Assembly: GCA_039680225.1 (NCBI GenBank)
Contig: JBDKTK010000012.1
Location: 1-6,764, forward strand
Direction: 5' to 3'
Length of the DNA: 6,764 nt
Origin: JBDKTK01 sp039680225
GTDB lineage: Bacteria; Desulfobacterota; Syntrophia; Syntrophales; UBA4778
Every line of letters begins with the position of its first letter. Within the stretch, counting starts at the first letter, position 1. The notes under the pieces were generated by a model, which was not told the DNA's origin, made no database searches, and worked only from the letters and a program-made list of their open reading frames with translations. Both the position numbers and the translations under genes were made by a program. Of this stretch, positions 1 to 5,839 are shown piece by piece.

Positions 1-381
1 AGCGCCCAACCCACCCAGAAGGCCAAAGAGATACTGGCCCTGCTTGCGGAAAACATAAAGGATACAAATAACAAAATCGTGGTGGAGGGCCACACGGATT
101 CCGTCCCGTTCCGGGGTGAACAGATCACGAACTGGGAATTGTCCACATCGAGGGCTTCGGCCGCGAGGCGGGAACTCGAGGCAAACGGGATCGAACCTAC
201 CCGGATTGCCCGGGTGGTGGGCTATTCCGACCAGGAACTCCTGATCAGGGAAGACCCCGAGAATCCCCGGAACCGCAGGATAAGCATCATCCTTTTAAAG
301 ATGGACAACGGTTCCCCCCCGCAAAAACAGCTCGAAAGCATCATCACTCCGGAAGCCTTCAAAAAGATCGCCTCCGGGTGA
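1..381 (+). CDS. motB: MotB-like flagellar stator protein, C-terminal OmpA domain (5' truncated by window edge)
   Basis: The frame is open from the first base, so the gene starts outside the window; 126 C-terminal residues are visible. They form most of an OmpA/MotB peptidoglycan-binding domain: VEGHTDS (visible residues 28-34) with the conserved Asp, NWELSTSRA (44-52), and the closing NRRISIILL segment (91-99). In the family this domain anchors the stator (MotA4MotB2) or an outer-membrane protein to peptidoglycan in the periplasm. The NWELS..RA block and the VGYSDQ...DPENPRNRRI ending fit MotB better than generic OmpA or Pal. The N-terminal membrane helix with the proton-binding Asp, which would settle this, is off the window, and so is any motA. 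A tail of about 25 residues follows the domain. The stop codon is immediately adjacent to the stop of the convergent gene. A MotB-like OmpA protein outside the flagellar system remains possible. Confidence 0.82.
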   Translation, partial: SAQPTQKAKEILALLAENIKDTNNKIVVEGHTDSVPFRGEQITNWELSTSRASAARRELEANGIEPTRIARVVGYSDQELLIREDPENPRNRRISIILLKMDNGSPPQKQLESIITPEAFKKIASG

Positions 382-648
382 TTACTTTATTTCATTGCTG
401 TGCTTTATTTCCTTTGCCATCCACGACCAGGAAAGAAAAACTCCGCCGGCGGCGCCCAGGACTATGAGCGCCAGGGTCCACGAGAACGGACCGGGGGCCG
501 CCGCGTCCAGGAGCGCGCCCAGTATCGCCCCGATCAGGGCGGGGACCATGACCATGAAGCCAAGGGTCCCGAACCTCAGGAAAGAAATGTCCCAGGAATG
601 CCGGACCTCTTCCTTGCGCCTTTCGTCCTCCGCGTCCATGTCTTTCAT
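382..648 (-). CDS. Small two-helix membrane protein, AtpI/AtpQ-like (AtpZ/AtpI family)
   Basis: This 88-residue protein has a charged N-terminus (residues 1-18, rich in D, E, R and K), then two hydrophobic helices at about 27-48 and 56-77 joined by a short AAAPGPFS turn. The tail is short and lysine-bearing. The RFGTLGF...PALIGAILGALLD block and the Gly-rich second helix ending in SWSWM resemble the AtpI/AtpQ proteins found beside F-type or N-type ATPase operons, where they help assemble or stabilise the rotor ring or may carry ions. The start is supported by AAAGGA five bases upstream; an alternative Met lies at residue 4. No ATPase genes are visible, and the gene runs directly into convergent motB, so it is at least separated from any downstream atp operon. 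The family call rests on pattern resemblance only. Confidence 0.7.
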   Translation of the reverse strand: MKDMDAEDERRKEEVRHSWDISFLRFGTLGFMVMVPALIGAILGALLDAAAPGPFSWTLALIVLGAAGGVFLSWSWMAKEIKHSNEIK

Positions 649-653
649 CGGTT

Positions 654-659
654 TCCTTT
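654..659 (-). promoter_or_regulatory. Ribosome binding site of the AtpI/AtpQ-like gene
   Basis: On the minus strand AAAGGA sits five bases before the ATG at 648. This favours the first Met over the internal Met at residue 4. Confidence 0.55.
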
Positions 660-717
660 ACACCCGGATCCCCCCGGCGTTTCCTGCAATCGTTCCGGTT
701 ACAGGTTAGGTGAAAAC

Positions 718-730
718 AGCCTCAAAGGCT
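718..730. other. Short hairpin AGCCT-CAA-AGGCT
   Basis: A 5-bp perfect stem with a 3-base loop lies in the intergenic region between the AtpI/AtpQ-like gene and the response regulator. On the minus strand it is followed by GTTTTC, giving it a weak terminator-like look, but it lies upstream of the minus-strand gene rather than after one. Its function is unknown, and it may be chance. The rest of 649-857 shows no gene and no convincing promoter for the minus-strand gene. Confidence 0.25.
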
Positions 731-857
731 ATTGTTCCCTTTCCTGATAATGCGATGAGGATTTTCCCGATAAGTCCCCGCAGTCCCCGCCGGTCGGCGC
801 TTCGGGGCCTCTTCCCGTTTGTTTGCTAAAGAAATCTATTGACTGTTTGCTTTTTTT

Positions 858-887
858 TTGTCACATTTGCGTCAAAATTTTGATAGT
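858..887 (+). promoter_or_regulatory. Candidate sigma-70-type promoter of the response regulator gene
   Basis: TTGTCA (858-863, 5 of 6 to the -35 consensus) and GATAGT (882-887, 4 of 6 to the -10 consensus) are 18 bp apart. Initiation about 7 bases after the -10 box would fall at roughly 893-897, on or beside the ATG at 897, which predicts a leaderless or nearly leaderless mRNA. That would fit the absence of any Shine-Dalgarno sequence before this ATG. A second -35-like TTGACT at 839-844 has no good -10 partner. Confidence 0.4.
872..883. promoter_or_regulatory. Perfect 12-bp palindrome TCAAAATTTTGA, candidate operator
   Basis: The sequence is its own reverse complement over all 12 bases and lies between the candidate -35 and -10 boxes, touching the -10. 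That is a typical place for a dimeric repressor or autoregulatory site. The binding protein is unknown. An AT-rich palindrome of this length can also arise by chance or from promoter composition. Confidence 0.35.
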
Positions 888-896
888 GTCAATAAA

Positions 897-2273
897 ATGA
901 AAAACCCCAAAATCCTCATCGCTGAAGACCACGACCTGAGCAGGCAGAACATCGTCGAATTGCTCTCCAGCAAAGGCTACGAGATCAAGGCCGTCGAGAA
1001 CGGCAAACGGGCCATGGACGCCGCCATGGAAGAGAAATTCGACATAATTATTTCGGACCTCAAGATGCCGGTCATCGACGGCCTGCAGCTGCTGGAGTTC
1101 CTGATGGAAATGAACCCCGACAATATCGTGATTATCGTAACGGGCTACGGGACGATAGACACGGCCGTCGAGGCCATGAAGCTCGGGGCGTTCGATTATA
1201 TTACCAAACCGCTCAACGAAGAGCTGGTGGAGCTCACGATCAGCAGGGCGCTCTCCTATACGAAACTGCGCGACGAGAACCTCGCGCTCAAGAGCCACCT
1301 GCGCAAAAAATACGATTTCGGCAACATCGTCGGGTACAGCGAGCCCATGAAGAAGGTTTTCGACACCGTGAGGAAGGTCGCGAACTCCGACAGCACAGTG
1401 ATCGTCTACGGCGACAGCGGGACGGGCAAGGAACTGGTCGCCAAGGCCATCCATTTCAACAGCGACCGCAGCAACTTCCCGCTGGTGGCGGTCAACTGCG
1501 GCGCCATCCCCGAGGACCTGCTGGAAAGCGAGCTCTTCGGGCATGAGAAGGGCGCCTTCACCGGGGCCATCAGCAGCAGGATAGGCCGCTTCGAAATGGC
1601 CCACGGCGGGACAATTTTCCTCGACGAGATCGCCGATATGAGCCCGGCCCTCCAGGTAAAGGTCCTGAGGGTATTGCAGGAGAGGCAATTTGAGAGGATC
1701 GGCGGGATCAAGTCGATCAATGTCGACGTCCGGATAATCGCCGCCACCAACCAGGACCTCGAAAAGGCCGTCGAAGAGAAAAGGTTCCGGGAGGACCTCT
1801 TTTACCGGATCAACGTCATCCCGATTTACATTCCGGCGCTGCGCAAGCGCAAATCCGACATCCCTATCCTGGCGAATTTCTTCCTGACGAAATTCAACAA
1901 ATCCAAAAAGAAAAACATCAGGAAGATCGTCCCGGAAGTCATGGACAGCTTTATAAAATATTCCTGGCCGGGAAATGTCAGGGAACTCGAGAACCTGATA
2001 GAAATGCTCGTGGTCATGAAAGAGGAAGGGGACATCGAGATATCGGACCTCCCGGAGAAGATCCTGCGGCGGGAAATGAAGGACATCATGACAGGCAGGA
2101 TTGATATCCCCGAGGAAGGGCTTGATTTCAAGGAGCTGATCACCAGTTTTGAAACTGACCTCCTCACCCGGGCCCTCGAGAAGACCGGCGGCGCGAAGAA
2201 AAGCGCGGCAAAGCTGCTGAAGCTCAACAGGACGACGCTCGTCGAAAAACTGAAGCGGCTGAAGATATCCTGA
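897..2273 (+). CDS. NtrC-family sigma-54-dependent response regulator (REC-AAA+-Fis HTH)
   Basis: This 458-residue cytosolic transcription activator has three intact domains. The receiver domain (about 4-120) has acidic residues E10/D11, phospho-acceptor D54, switch Thr82 and Lys104. The AAA+ domain (about 134-375) has Walker A GDSGTGKE (172-179), GAFTGA (219-224), Walker B GGTIFLDE (227-234) and the WPGNVRELEN block near 357-366. The Fis-type helix-turn-helix (about 415-458) ends in LNRTTLVEKLKRL. An intact GAFTGA loop means it should contact sigma-54. In the family, phosphorylation by a partner histidine kinase drives hexamer formation and ATP-dependent open-complex formation. The ATG at 897 is chosen because the receiver domain begins right after it; a longer reading from TTG at 858 would add 13 unconserved residues and start inside the candidate -35 box. 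No kinase gene is adjacent, and a terminator follows directly, so the gene appears monocistronic. Targets cannot be read from the window. Confidence 0.95.
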   Translation: MKNPKILIAEDHDLSRQNIVELLSSKGYEIKAVENGKRAMDAAMEEKFDIIISDLKMPVIDGLQLLEFLMEMNPDNIVIIVTGYGTIDTAVEAMKLGAFDYITKPLNEELVELTISRALSYTKLRDENLALKSHLRKKYDFGNIVGYSEPMKKVFDTVRKVANSDSTVIVYGDSGTGKELVAKAIHFNSDRSNFPLVAVNCGAIPEDLLESELFGHEKGAFTGAISSRIGRFEMAHGGTIFLDEIADMSPALQVKVLRVLQERQFERIGGIKSINVDVRIIAATNQDLEKAVEEKRFREDLFYRINVIPIYIPALRKRKSDIPILANFFLTKFNKSKKKNIRKIVPEVMDSFIKYSWPGNVRELENLIEMLVVMKEEGDIEISDLPEKILRREMKDIMTGRIDIPEEGLDFKELITSFETDLLTRALEKTGGAKKSAAKLLKLNRTTLVEKLKRLKIS

Positions 2274-2303
2274 TCCCCTTTGGTGGAGAAAGCAAAAGAA
2301 AAC

Positions 2304-2339
2304 AAAACGGGCCTTGTGAAATTACAGGGCCCGTTTTTT
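2304..2339. terminator. Bidirectional rho-independent terminator between convergent genes
   Basis: A 10-bp stem (2308-2317 with 2324-2333, one G-T wobble) encloses the loop GAAATT. Six T follow on the plus strand and AAAA precedes it, which gives TTTT and further T-rich sequence on the minus strand. It lies 30 bp past the response regulator stop and immediately past the stop of the convergent transglutaminase-like gene, so it can end transcription from both sides. Confidence 0.9.
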
Positions 2340-2340
2340 A

Positions 2341-3843
2341 TTACTTCTGCCGGACAGTCATCTTCCAATCGCCGATCAGGATGAAAGCCGGGCTCCTTTC
2401 CAGGGCGCTGGATTGCCCCGCCGGGGTCTGGAGCGCCATGGAAAATCCCACCGGCTCATCCGGCTTGGGAATGAGAGGTATGTCCACATCGATCTGGACC
2501 AGGTAACGGTCCGGGTCCATCTTGGAGAAGAAGTATTCGACGAAATCCTTTTTTAAATCCCTGTTTGCATCAGTATACTTGATCATCTGACCGGCCGAGG
2601 TGTCGACAGGCACCCAGCCGTAATTAGGCAGGTAAACCTGGGCCCAGAAATGGGGACTGCAGGCGCCCTTGCTGAAGGGGAAGAGCTGCCAGCCTGCCGA
2701 AGCCCGCGCCGGTATTCCCACGGAACGGCAAAGGGCGGCAAAATACATGCTCTGCGAGCCGCTGTCGCCGTAGCCGTGCTCGTTGATGTAGACGGATTCG
2801 GGAATGTTCATCGCATCCATCGCCTCATGCGGCATGGCGCTGTAATCCAGATCATACACTATATGCTCGTAAAACTTTTTTGCGACCAGGTAAGGGTTTG
2901 TCTCCTTTCCCGCAAGTTTTTGCGCCTGGGCCTTTATCTTGGGAGTGATTGCGATATTGCGGCTCGGGGCCGTGTAGCGCCTGTAAAGGCCGCTCCCGGT
3001 ATCATAACTGCCCACGCTTGCGGGATCGATGTTGAAGCGCTCTTCGTAACGCTTGAACTTTACCTTGAGACCGATCTTCAGGTCTTCCTTGATATCCTCC
3101 ATGGGAATTTCCATGTAGGCGAGCCCGATATCGCCGTCCATACGGACGGGGTACTTGATGTACTTTTCAGGATAAAGGGAGATTATCTCCACGCCGGGCT
3201 GGGCGGCCGTGACCAGCGGCAGGGGCAGCCAGACTTTCAGCAGCCCGCTCGCGGCCAGCCTGGAACGCGGATACACGACCCGGCCTTCAGCTACGTACGT
3301 GACCGGGTTGGCGAGCGTCCGTCCCGGGGGCATTTCATTTTTCCGGGAAAGGTACGGCTCAAAGGCCTCCGCCAGGTCGGCAGTCCGCCGCGGCGCTCCT
3401 GACCCGCCGGCCCGGAAATCGGCATAGAGGTGATTGAGCGTGTCGGTGAACCCGCTGAAATAGTAACGCTCGCCGCTTATGATCAGATTCGGGAGGCGGT
3501 CTTCCTTGATTACTTCATCAATCCTTTTGGCCGGCATCCGGGGGTATTTCGCTTTAATTATGTCCCTGACCCCTCTTTCCGTATAGGGATAATTCATTGT
3601 TATCATCTCGATGCGCATCAGGGCGAACCGGCACTTGTCGGCAAGCCTGGCATTGCCTTCCTTCAGGAGCTGCTCCCTGGCCTCCGTATATTTTGCCGGG
3701 GCCTTGAGAAGGTCTGAATTTATTTCCAGCTTGACCGCCTGGTGGTAAAGGGCCTCGCCGTTGGCGGCCAGTACAATTTGCGGCGCAACAAAAATGATGA
3801 GAAGCCCAATGAGCAAAAAGAATTTCAAACGGGGATGCTTCAT
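2341..3843 (-). CDS. Secreted transglutaminase-like protein with Ser at the catalytic Cys position
   Basis: This 500-residue exported protein has a signal peptide at 1-26 (MKHPR, a hydrophobic core, then VLA before AN). A helical region follows to about 150, and then a probable beta-rich segment (about 195-285) containing KVWLPLPL and DGDIGLAYMEIP, as found ahead of bacterial transglutaminase-like cores. The core (about 300-420) carries YGDSGSQSMYFAALCRSVGIPAR (358-380), HFWAQVYLPNYGW (398-410) and PVD (412-414). These match the papain-like Cys-His-Asp triad, with His398 and Asp414 intact but Ser361 (codon AGC, 2761-2763) where the family nucleophile Cys is expected. In the family this fold hydrolyses or transfers peptide or isopeptide amides; this member may be inactive, altered or a binding protein. 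The ATG at 3843 is chosen over an upstream reading because AGGAG precedes it and a clean signal peptide follows. The gene is divergent from the GGT-family gene. Confidence 0.88.
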   Translation of the reverse strand: MKHPRLKFFLLIGLLIIFVAPQIVLAANGEALYHQAVKLEINSDLLKAPAKYTEAREQLLKEGNARLADKCRFALMRIEMITMNYPYTERGVRDIIKAKYPRMPAKRIDEVIKEDRLPNLIISGERYYFSGFTDTLNHLYADFRAGGSGAPRRTADLAEAFEPYLSRKNEMPPGRTLANPVTYVAEGRVVYPRSRLAASGLLKVWLPLPLVTAAQPGVEIISLYPEKYIKYPVRMDGDIGLAYMEIPMEDIKEDLKIGLKVKFKRYEERFNIDPASVGSYDTGSGLYRRYTAPSRNIAITPKIKAQAQKLAGKETNPYLVAKKFYEHIVYDLDYSAMPHEAMDAMNIPESVYINEHGYGDSGSQSMYFAALCRSVGIPARASAGWQLFPFSKGACSPHFWAQVYLPNYGWVPVDTSAGQMIKYTDANRDLKKDFVEYFFSKMDPDRYLVQIDVDIPLIPKPDEPVGFSMALQTPAGQSSALERSPAFILIGDWKMTVRQK

Positions 3844-3850
3844 TTTGATT

Positions 3851-3855
3851 CTCCT
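3851..3855 (-). promoter_or_regulatory. Ribosome binding site deciding the start of the transglutaminase-like gene
   Basis: AGGAG on the minus strand lies seven bases before the ATG at 3843. The frame remains open upstream to 4038, but that extension crosses the promoter region and would bury the signal peptide. Confidence 0.8.
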
Positions 3856-3914
3856 GCGTTCTATTATTCCAAAGCCGGATTTCCAAAAGAGACTGCGCCA
3901 TGCAGATGGGTTTA

Positions 3915-3942
3915 GATATACATTGTTGCTGAACCTTGTCAA
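3915..3942 (-). promoter_or_regulatory. Candidate promoter of the transglutaminase-like gene
   Basis: On the minus strand a perfect TTGACA (3942-3937) is followed after 16 bp by TATATC (3920-3915, 4 of 6). The predicted start near 3908 leaves a leader of about 65 bases containing the AGGAG site. A second -10-like AATAAT lies closer to the gene (on the minus strand near 3866-3871) but lacks a good -35. Confidence 0.55.
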
Positions 3943-3960
3943 ACAAAAAGGCACAATGGC

Positions 3961-3989
3961 TTGACATGTAACGGTATTTCCCCTATTTT
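3961..3989 (+). promoter_or_regulatory. Candidate promoter of the GGT-family / hydrolase operon
   Basis: A perfect TTGACA (3961-3966) is followed after 17 bp by TATTTT (3984-3989, 4 of 6). Initiation near 3996 would give a leader of about 105 bases before the ATG at 4102. The -35 box faces the TTGACA of the divergent promoter across 18 bp. Confidence 0.6.
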
Positions 3990-4055
3990 GGATGGGACTT
4001 CCGGCCGGGCTTTCAGCCAGGATTGAAACTAACGGCATTCTTCCAAGAAGCAGCA

Positions 4056-4075
4056 GCGCCCCCGGGCGCCGCCCG
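4056..4075 (+). other. Two overlapping, mutually exclusive GC hairpins in the GGT-family leader
   Basis: GCGCC (4056-4060) can pair with GGCGC (4065-4069). Alternatively CGGGC (4063-4067) can pair with GCCCG (4071-4075). The two share bases 4063-4069, so only one can form. They lie 26-46 bases before the start codon. The downstream T tract is poor (AATTTGT), so a true terminator is doubtful. Confidence 0.3.
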
Positions 4076-4101
4076 AATTTGTCAATAAATCCGGGGTTAA
4101 A

Positions 4102-5829
4102 ATGTTCCGAAAAAACCGCCCGCCTGTAACACTGATTGCATTTATCATTTCGGCCCTGGCGCTCGTCCCCTGCGGTGCGGCACAGGCGGATTTAAAGCCG
4201 CTCATATCGCCCGTGTCCGGCAGCAGGGCAATGGTCGTTACCGGCCAGGACCTCGCGACGCGCGCCGGGCTCTACGTCCTGAGAAGGGGCGGCAACGCGG
4301 TCGACGCCGCCGTGACGGCCGCTTTCGTCATGGCTGTAACACTGCCGCGCGCGGGCAACATCGGCGGCGGCGGATTCATGCTGATCTATTCGGCAAAGAA
4401 AAAAGAAATCACCTCCCTCGATTTCTGGCAGAAGGCGCCTGCCGGGGCTTCGCGCGAAATGTACATAGGGCCCGACGGCAAATCCGACCAGAGGCTCAGC
4501 AGGTTCAGCTATCTGGCCGTCGCGGTGCCGGGCACCGTGGCCGGGCTCGCGGCCGCGCTCAAAAGATATGGCACGATCTCTTTCGCCCGGGCGCTCATCC
4601 CCGCCATCCGGCTCGCTGAAGACGGATACATGCTCAACGAGATGCAGGCCGCCGATATGAAGAGCTACGAGCAGATCCTGAAAGCGTACCCCTCAACCGT
4701 AAAAATCTTTTTCAAGCCCGGCGGCGTTCCCTACGAAGCGGGCGATATGTTCATCCAGAAAGACCTCGCGCGGACCTTGAGAGAGCTCGCCCGCAGGGGG
4801 CCCGACGCCTTTTACAAAGGGAGCATTGCGGAGAAGATCGCGGACCAGGTGAAGGCCAACGGCGGCATCCTCACGAAAGAGGACCTGGCCGCATACGCGC
4901 CGTTCTTCCGCAAGCCTCTCCAGGGCTCATATCGCGGTTACGACATATTCACAATGCAGCCGCCCAGCTTCGGCGGGACGTCCGTAATCGAGATCCTCAA
5001 TATCCTGGAAGGCTACGACCTGAGAGCCTGCGGGCACAATTCCGCCGCCGCAATTCATCTCCTGTCCGAAGCGATGAAACGGGCCCTGGCCGATGCGGCC
5101 CGATACGCCGGCGACCCCGGCATGGTGAAGGTCCCGGCCGCGGGGCTCACATCAAAGGCTTACGCGCAGGACCTGCGAAAGTCCATCAATCCCGGCAGGG
5201 CCACGCCGTCGGTGCAGATCCGGCCGGGGAACGCGCCCGGCTATGAAAAGGAATCGACGACGCACTTCTCCGTCGTGGACCGCGAGGGGAACGCGGTCTC
5301 CTGCACGTTCACCCTCAACGGCAATTTCGGCAGCGGCATTGTCGTGGACGGCGCGGGGTTCCTGCTCAACAACGAAATGGATAATTTCAACATCCATCCC
5401 GGTGCGGCCGACCCCGGCGGGCCCATCGAAGGCGAGGCCAACGCGATCGCCCCGAACAAGCGGATGACGACCGGGATGGCGCCCACGATAGTTATGAAAA
5501 ACGGCAGGCCTTTCATCGTGACCGGCAGCCCCGGAAGCTCGCGGATCATCTCGACGATCGTGCAGGTCATCGTCAACGTGACCGACTTCGACATGAACAT
5601 CCAGGAGGCCGTCAACGCGCCGAAGGTCCACAACGAGTGGCTCCCGGACGAACTGCGCATCGAGAAGGGGATCAGCCCCGATACGGTCCGCATCCTTGGG
5701 CAGATGGGGCACAAGGTCGTCATGGGCGATCCGATGGGCGCGGCCACCAGCATCCTCGTCGACCAGAAAAAAGGCACGCGCTTCGGCGCCGCCGACCCGC
5801 GCAGGGAAGGCACGGCGCGGGGGTATTGA
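4102..5829 (+). CDS. ggt: Exported gamma-glutamyltransferase-family N-terminal nucleophile hydrolase with altered substrate pocket
   Basis: This 575-residue protein has a signal peptide at 1-29 (MFRKNR, hydrophobic core, AQA before DLK) and is otherwise full length for the family. It aligns well with E. coli Ggt, including the GGNAVDAAVTAAF and GNIGGGGF blocks (63-92) and the WLPDELRIEKG tail region (513-523). Family members are periplasmic Ntn hydrolases that cut themselves before a Thr; here KES/TTHFSVVD places the cut before Thr386, giving a small subunit of 190 residues. Thr404 and Asn406 (TLN) are kept. Several gamma-glutamate-binding positions differ: Trp109 where DFRExAP has Arg, Asn428 in place of Asp (MDNF), and TTG (456-458) in place of the SS pair. 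The substrate may not be glutathione. The start has only a weak GGGG site five bases upstream. The alpha/beta hydrolase gene follows after 10 bp, so co-transcription is likely. Confidence 0.93.
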   Translation: MFRKNRPPVTLIAFIISALALVPCGAAQADLKPLISPVSGSRAMVVTGQDLATRAGLYVLRRGGNAVDAAVTAAFVMAVTLPRAGNIGGGGFMLIYSAKKKEITSLDFWQKAPAGASREMYIGPDGKSDQRLSRFSYLAVAVPGTVAGLAAALKRYGTISFARALIPAIRLAEDGYMLNEMQAADMKSYEQILKAYPSTVKIFFKPGGVPYEAGDMFIQKDLARTLRELARRGPDAFYKGSIAEKIADQVKANGGILTKEDLAAYAPFFRKPLQGSYRGYDIFTMQPPSFGGTSVIEILNILEGYDLRACGHNSAAAIHLLSEAMKRALADAARYAGDPGMVKVPAAGLTSKAYAQDLRKSINPGRATPSVQIRPGNAPGYEKESTTHFSVVDREGNAVSCTFTLNGNFGSGIVVDGAGFLLNNEMDNFNIHPGAADPGGPIEGEANAIAPNKRMTTGMAPTIVMKNGRPFIVTGSPGSSRIISTIVQVIVNVTDFDMNIQEAVNAPKVHNEWLPDELRIEKGISPDTVRILGQMGHKVVMGDPMGAATSILVDQKKGTRFGAADPRREGTARGY

Positions 5830-5839
5830 TATTGTGAAC

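Noticed and set aside
395..747. Plus-strand open frames opposite the AtpI/AtpQ-like gene
   Set aside because: They lack ribosome binding sites and recognisable features, whereas the minus-strand frame has a good site and two clear membrane helices.
858..872. Sigma-54-like TTGTCAC...TTGC upstream of the response regulator
   Set aside because: The elements are only 7 bases apart instead of 10, and the -24 GG is missing.
861..1688. Long antisense open frame (275 residues) within the response regulator gene
   Set aside because: It lies opposite a fully conserved REC-AAA+ coding region, has no recognisable domain or start signal, and is explained by codon composition.
3950..3965. Sigma-54-like site GGCAC...TTGAC between the divergent promoters
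   Set aside because: The GG-to-GC spacing is 11 instead of 10 and the -12 GC is GA. The TTGACA is better explained as a sigma-70 -35 box.
3844..4038. Upstream extension of the transglutaminase-like frame to an ATG at 4038
   Set aside because: The extra 65 residues would cover the promoter region and precede an obvious signal peptide. AGGAG before the ATG at 3843 fixes the start.
4162..4173. Possible lipobox (LVPC) in the GGT-family signal peptide
   Set aside because: Pro precedes the Cys, which does not fit a lipobox, and a standard AQA cleavage site follows a few residues later.
5696..5839. Upstream extension of the alpha/beta-hydrolase frame into the GGT-family gene
   Set aside because: The extension translates to Arg/Ser/Ala-rich sequence overlapping conserved GGT codons in another frame. 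Homology to hydrolases begins only after 5840.
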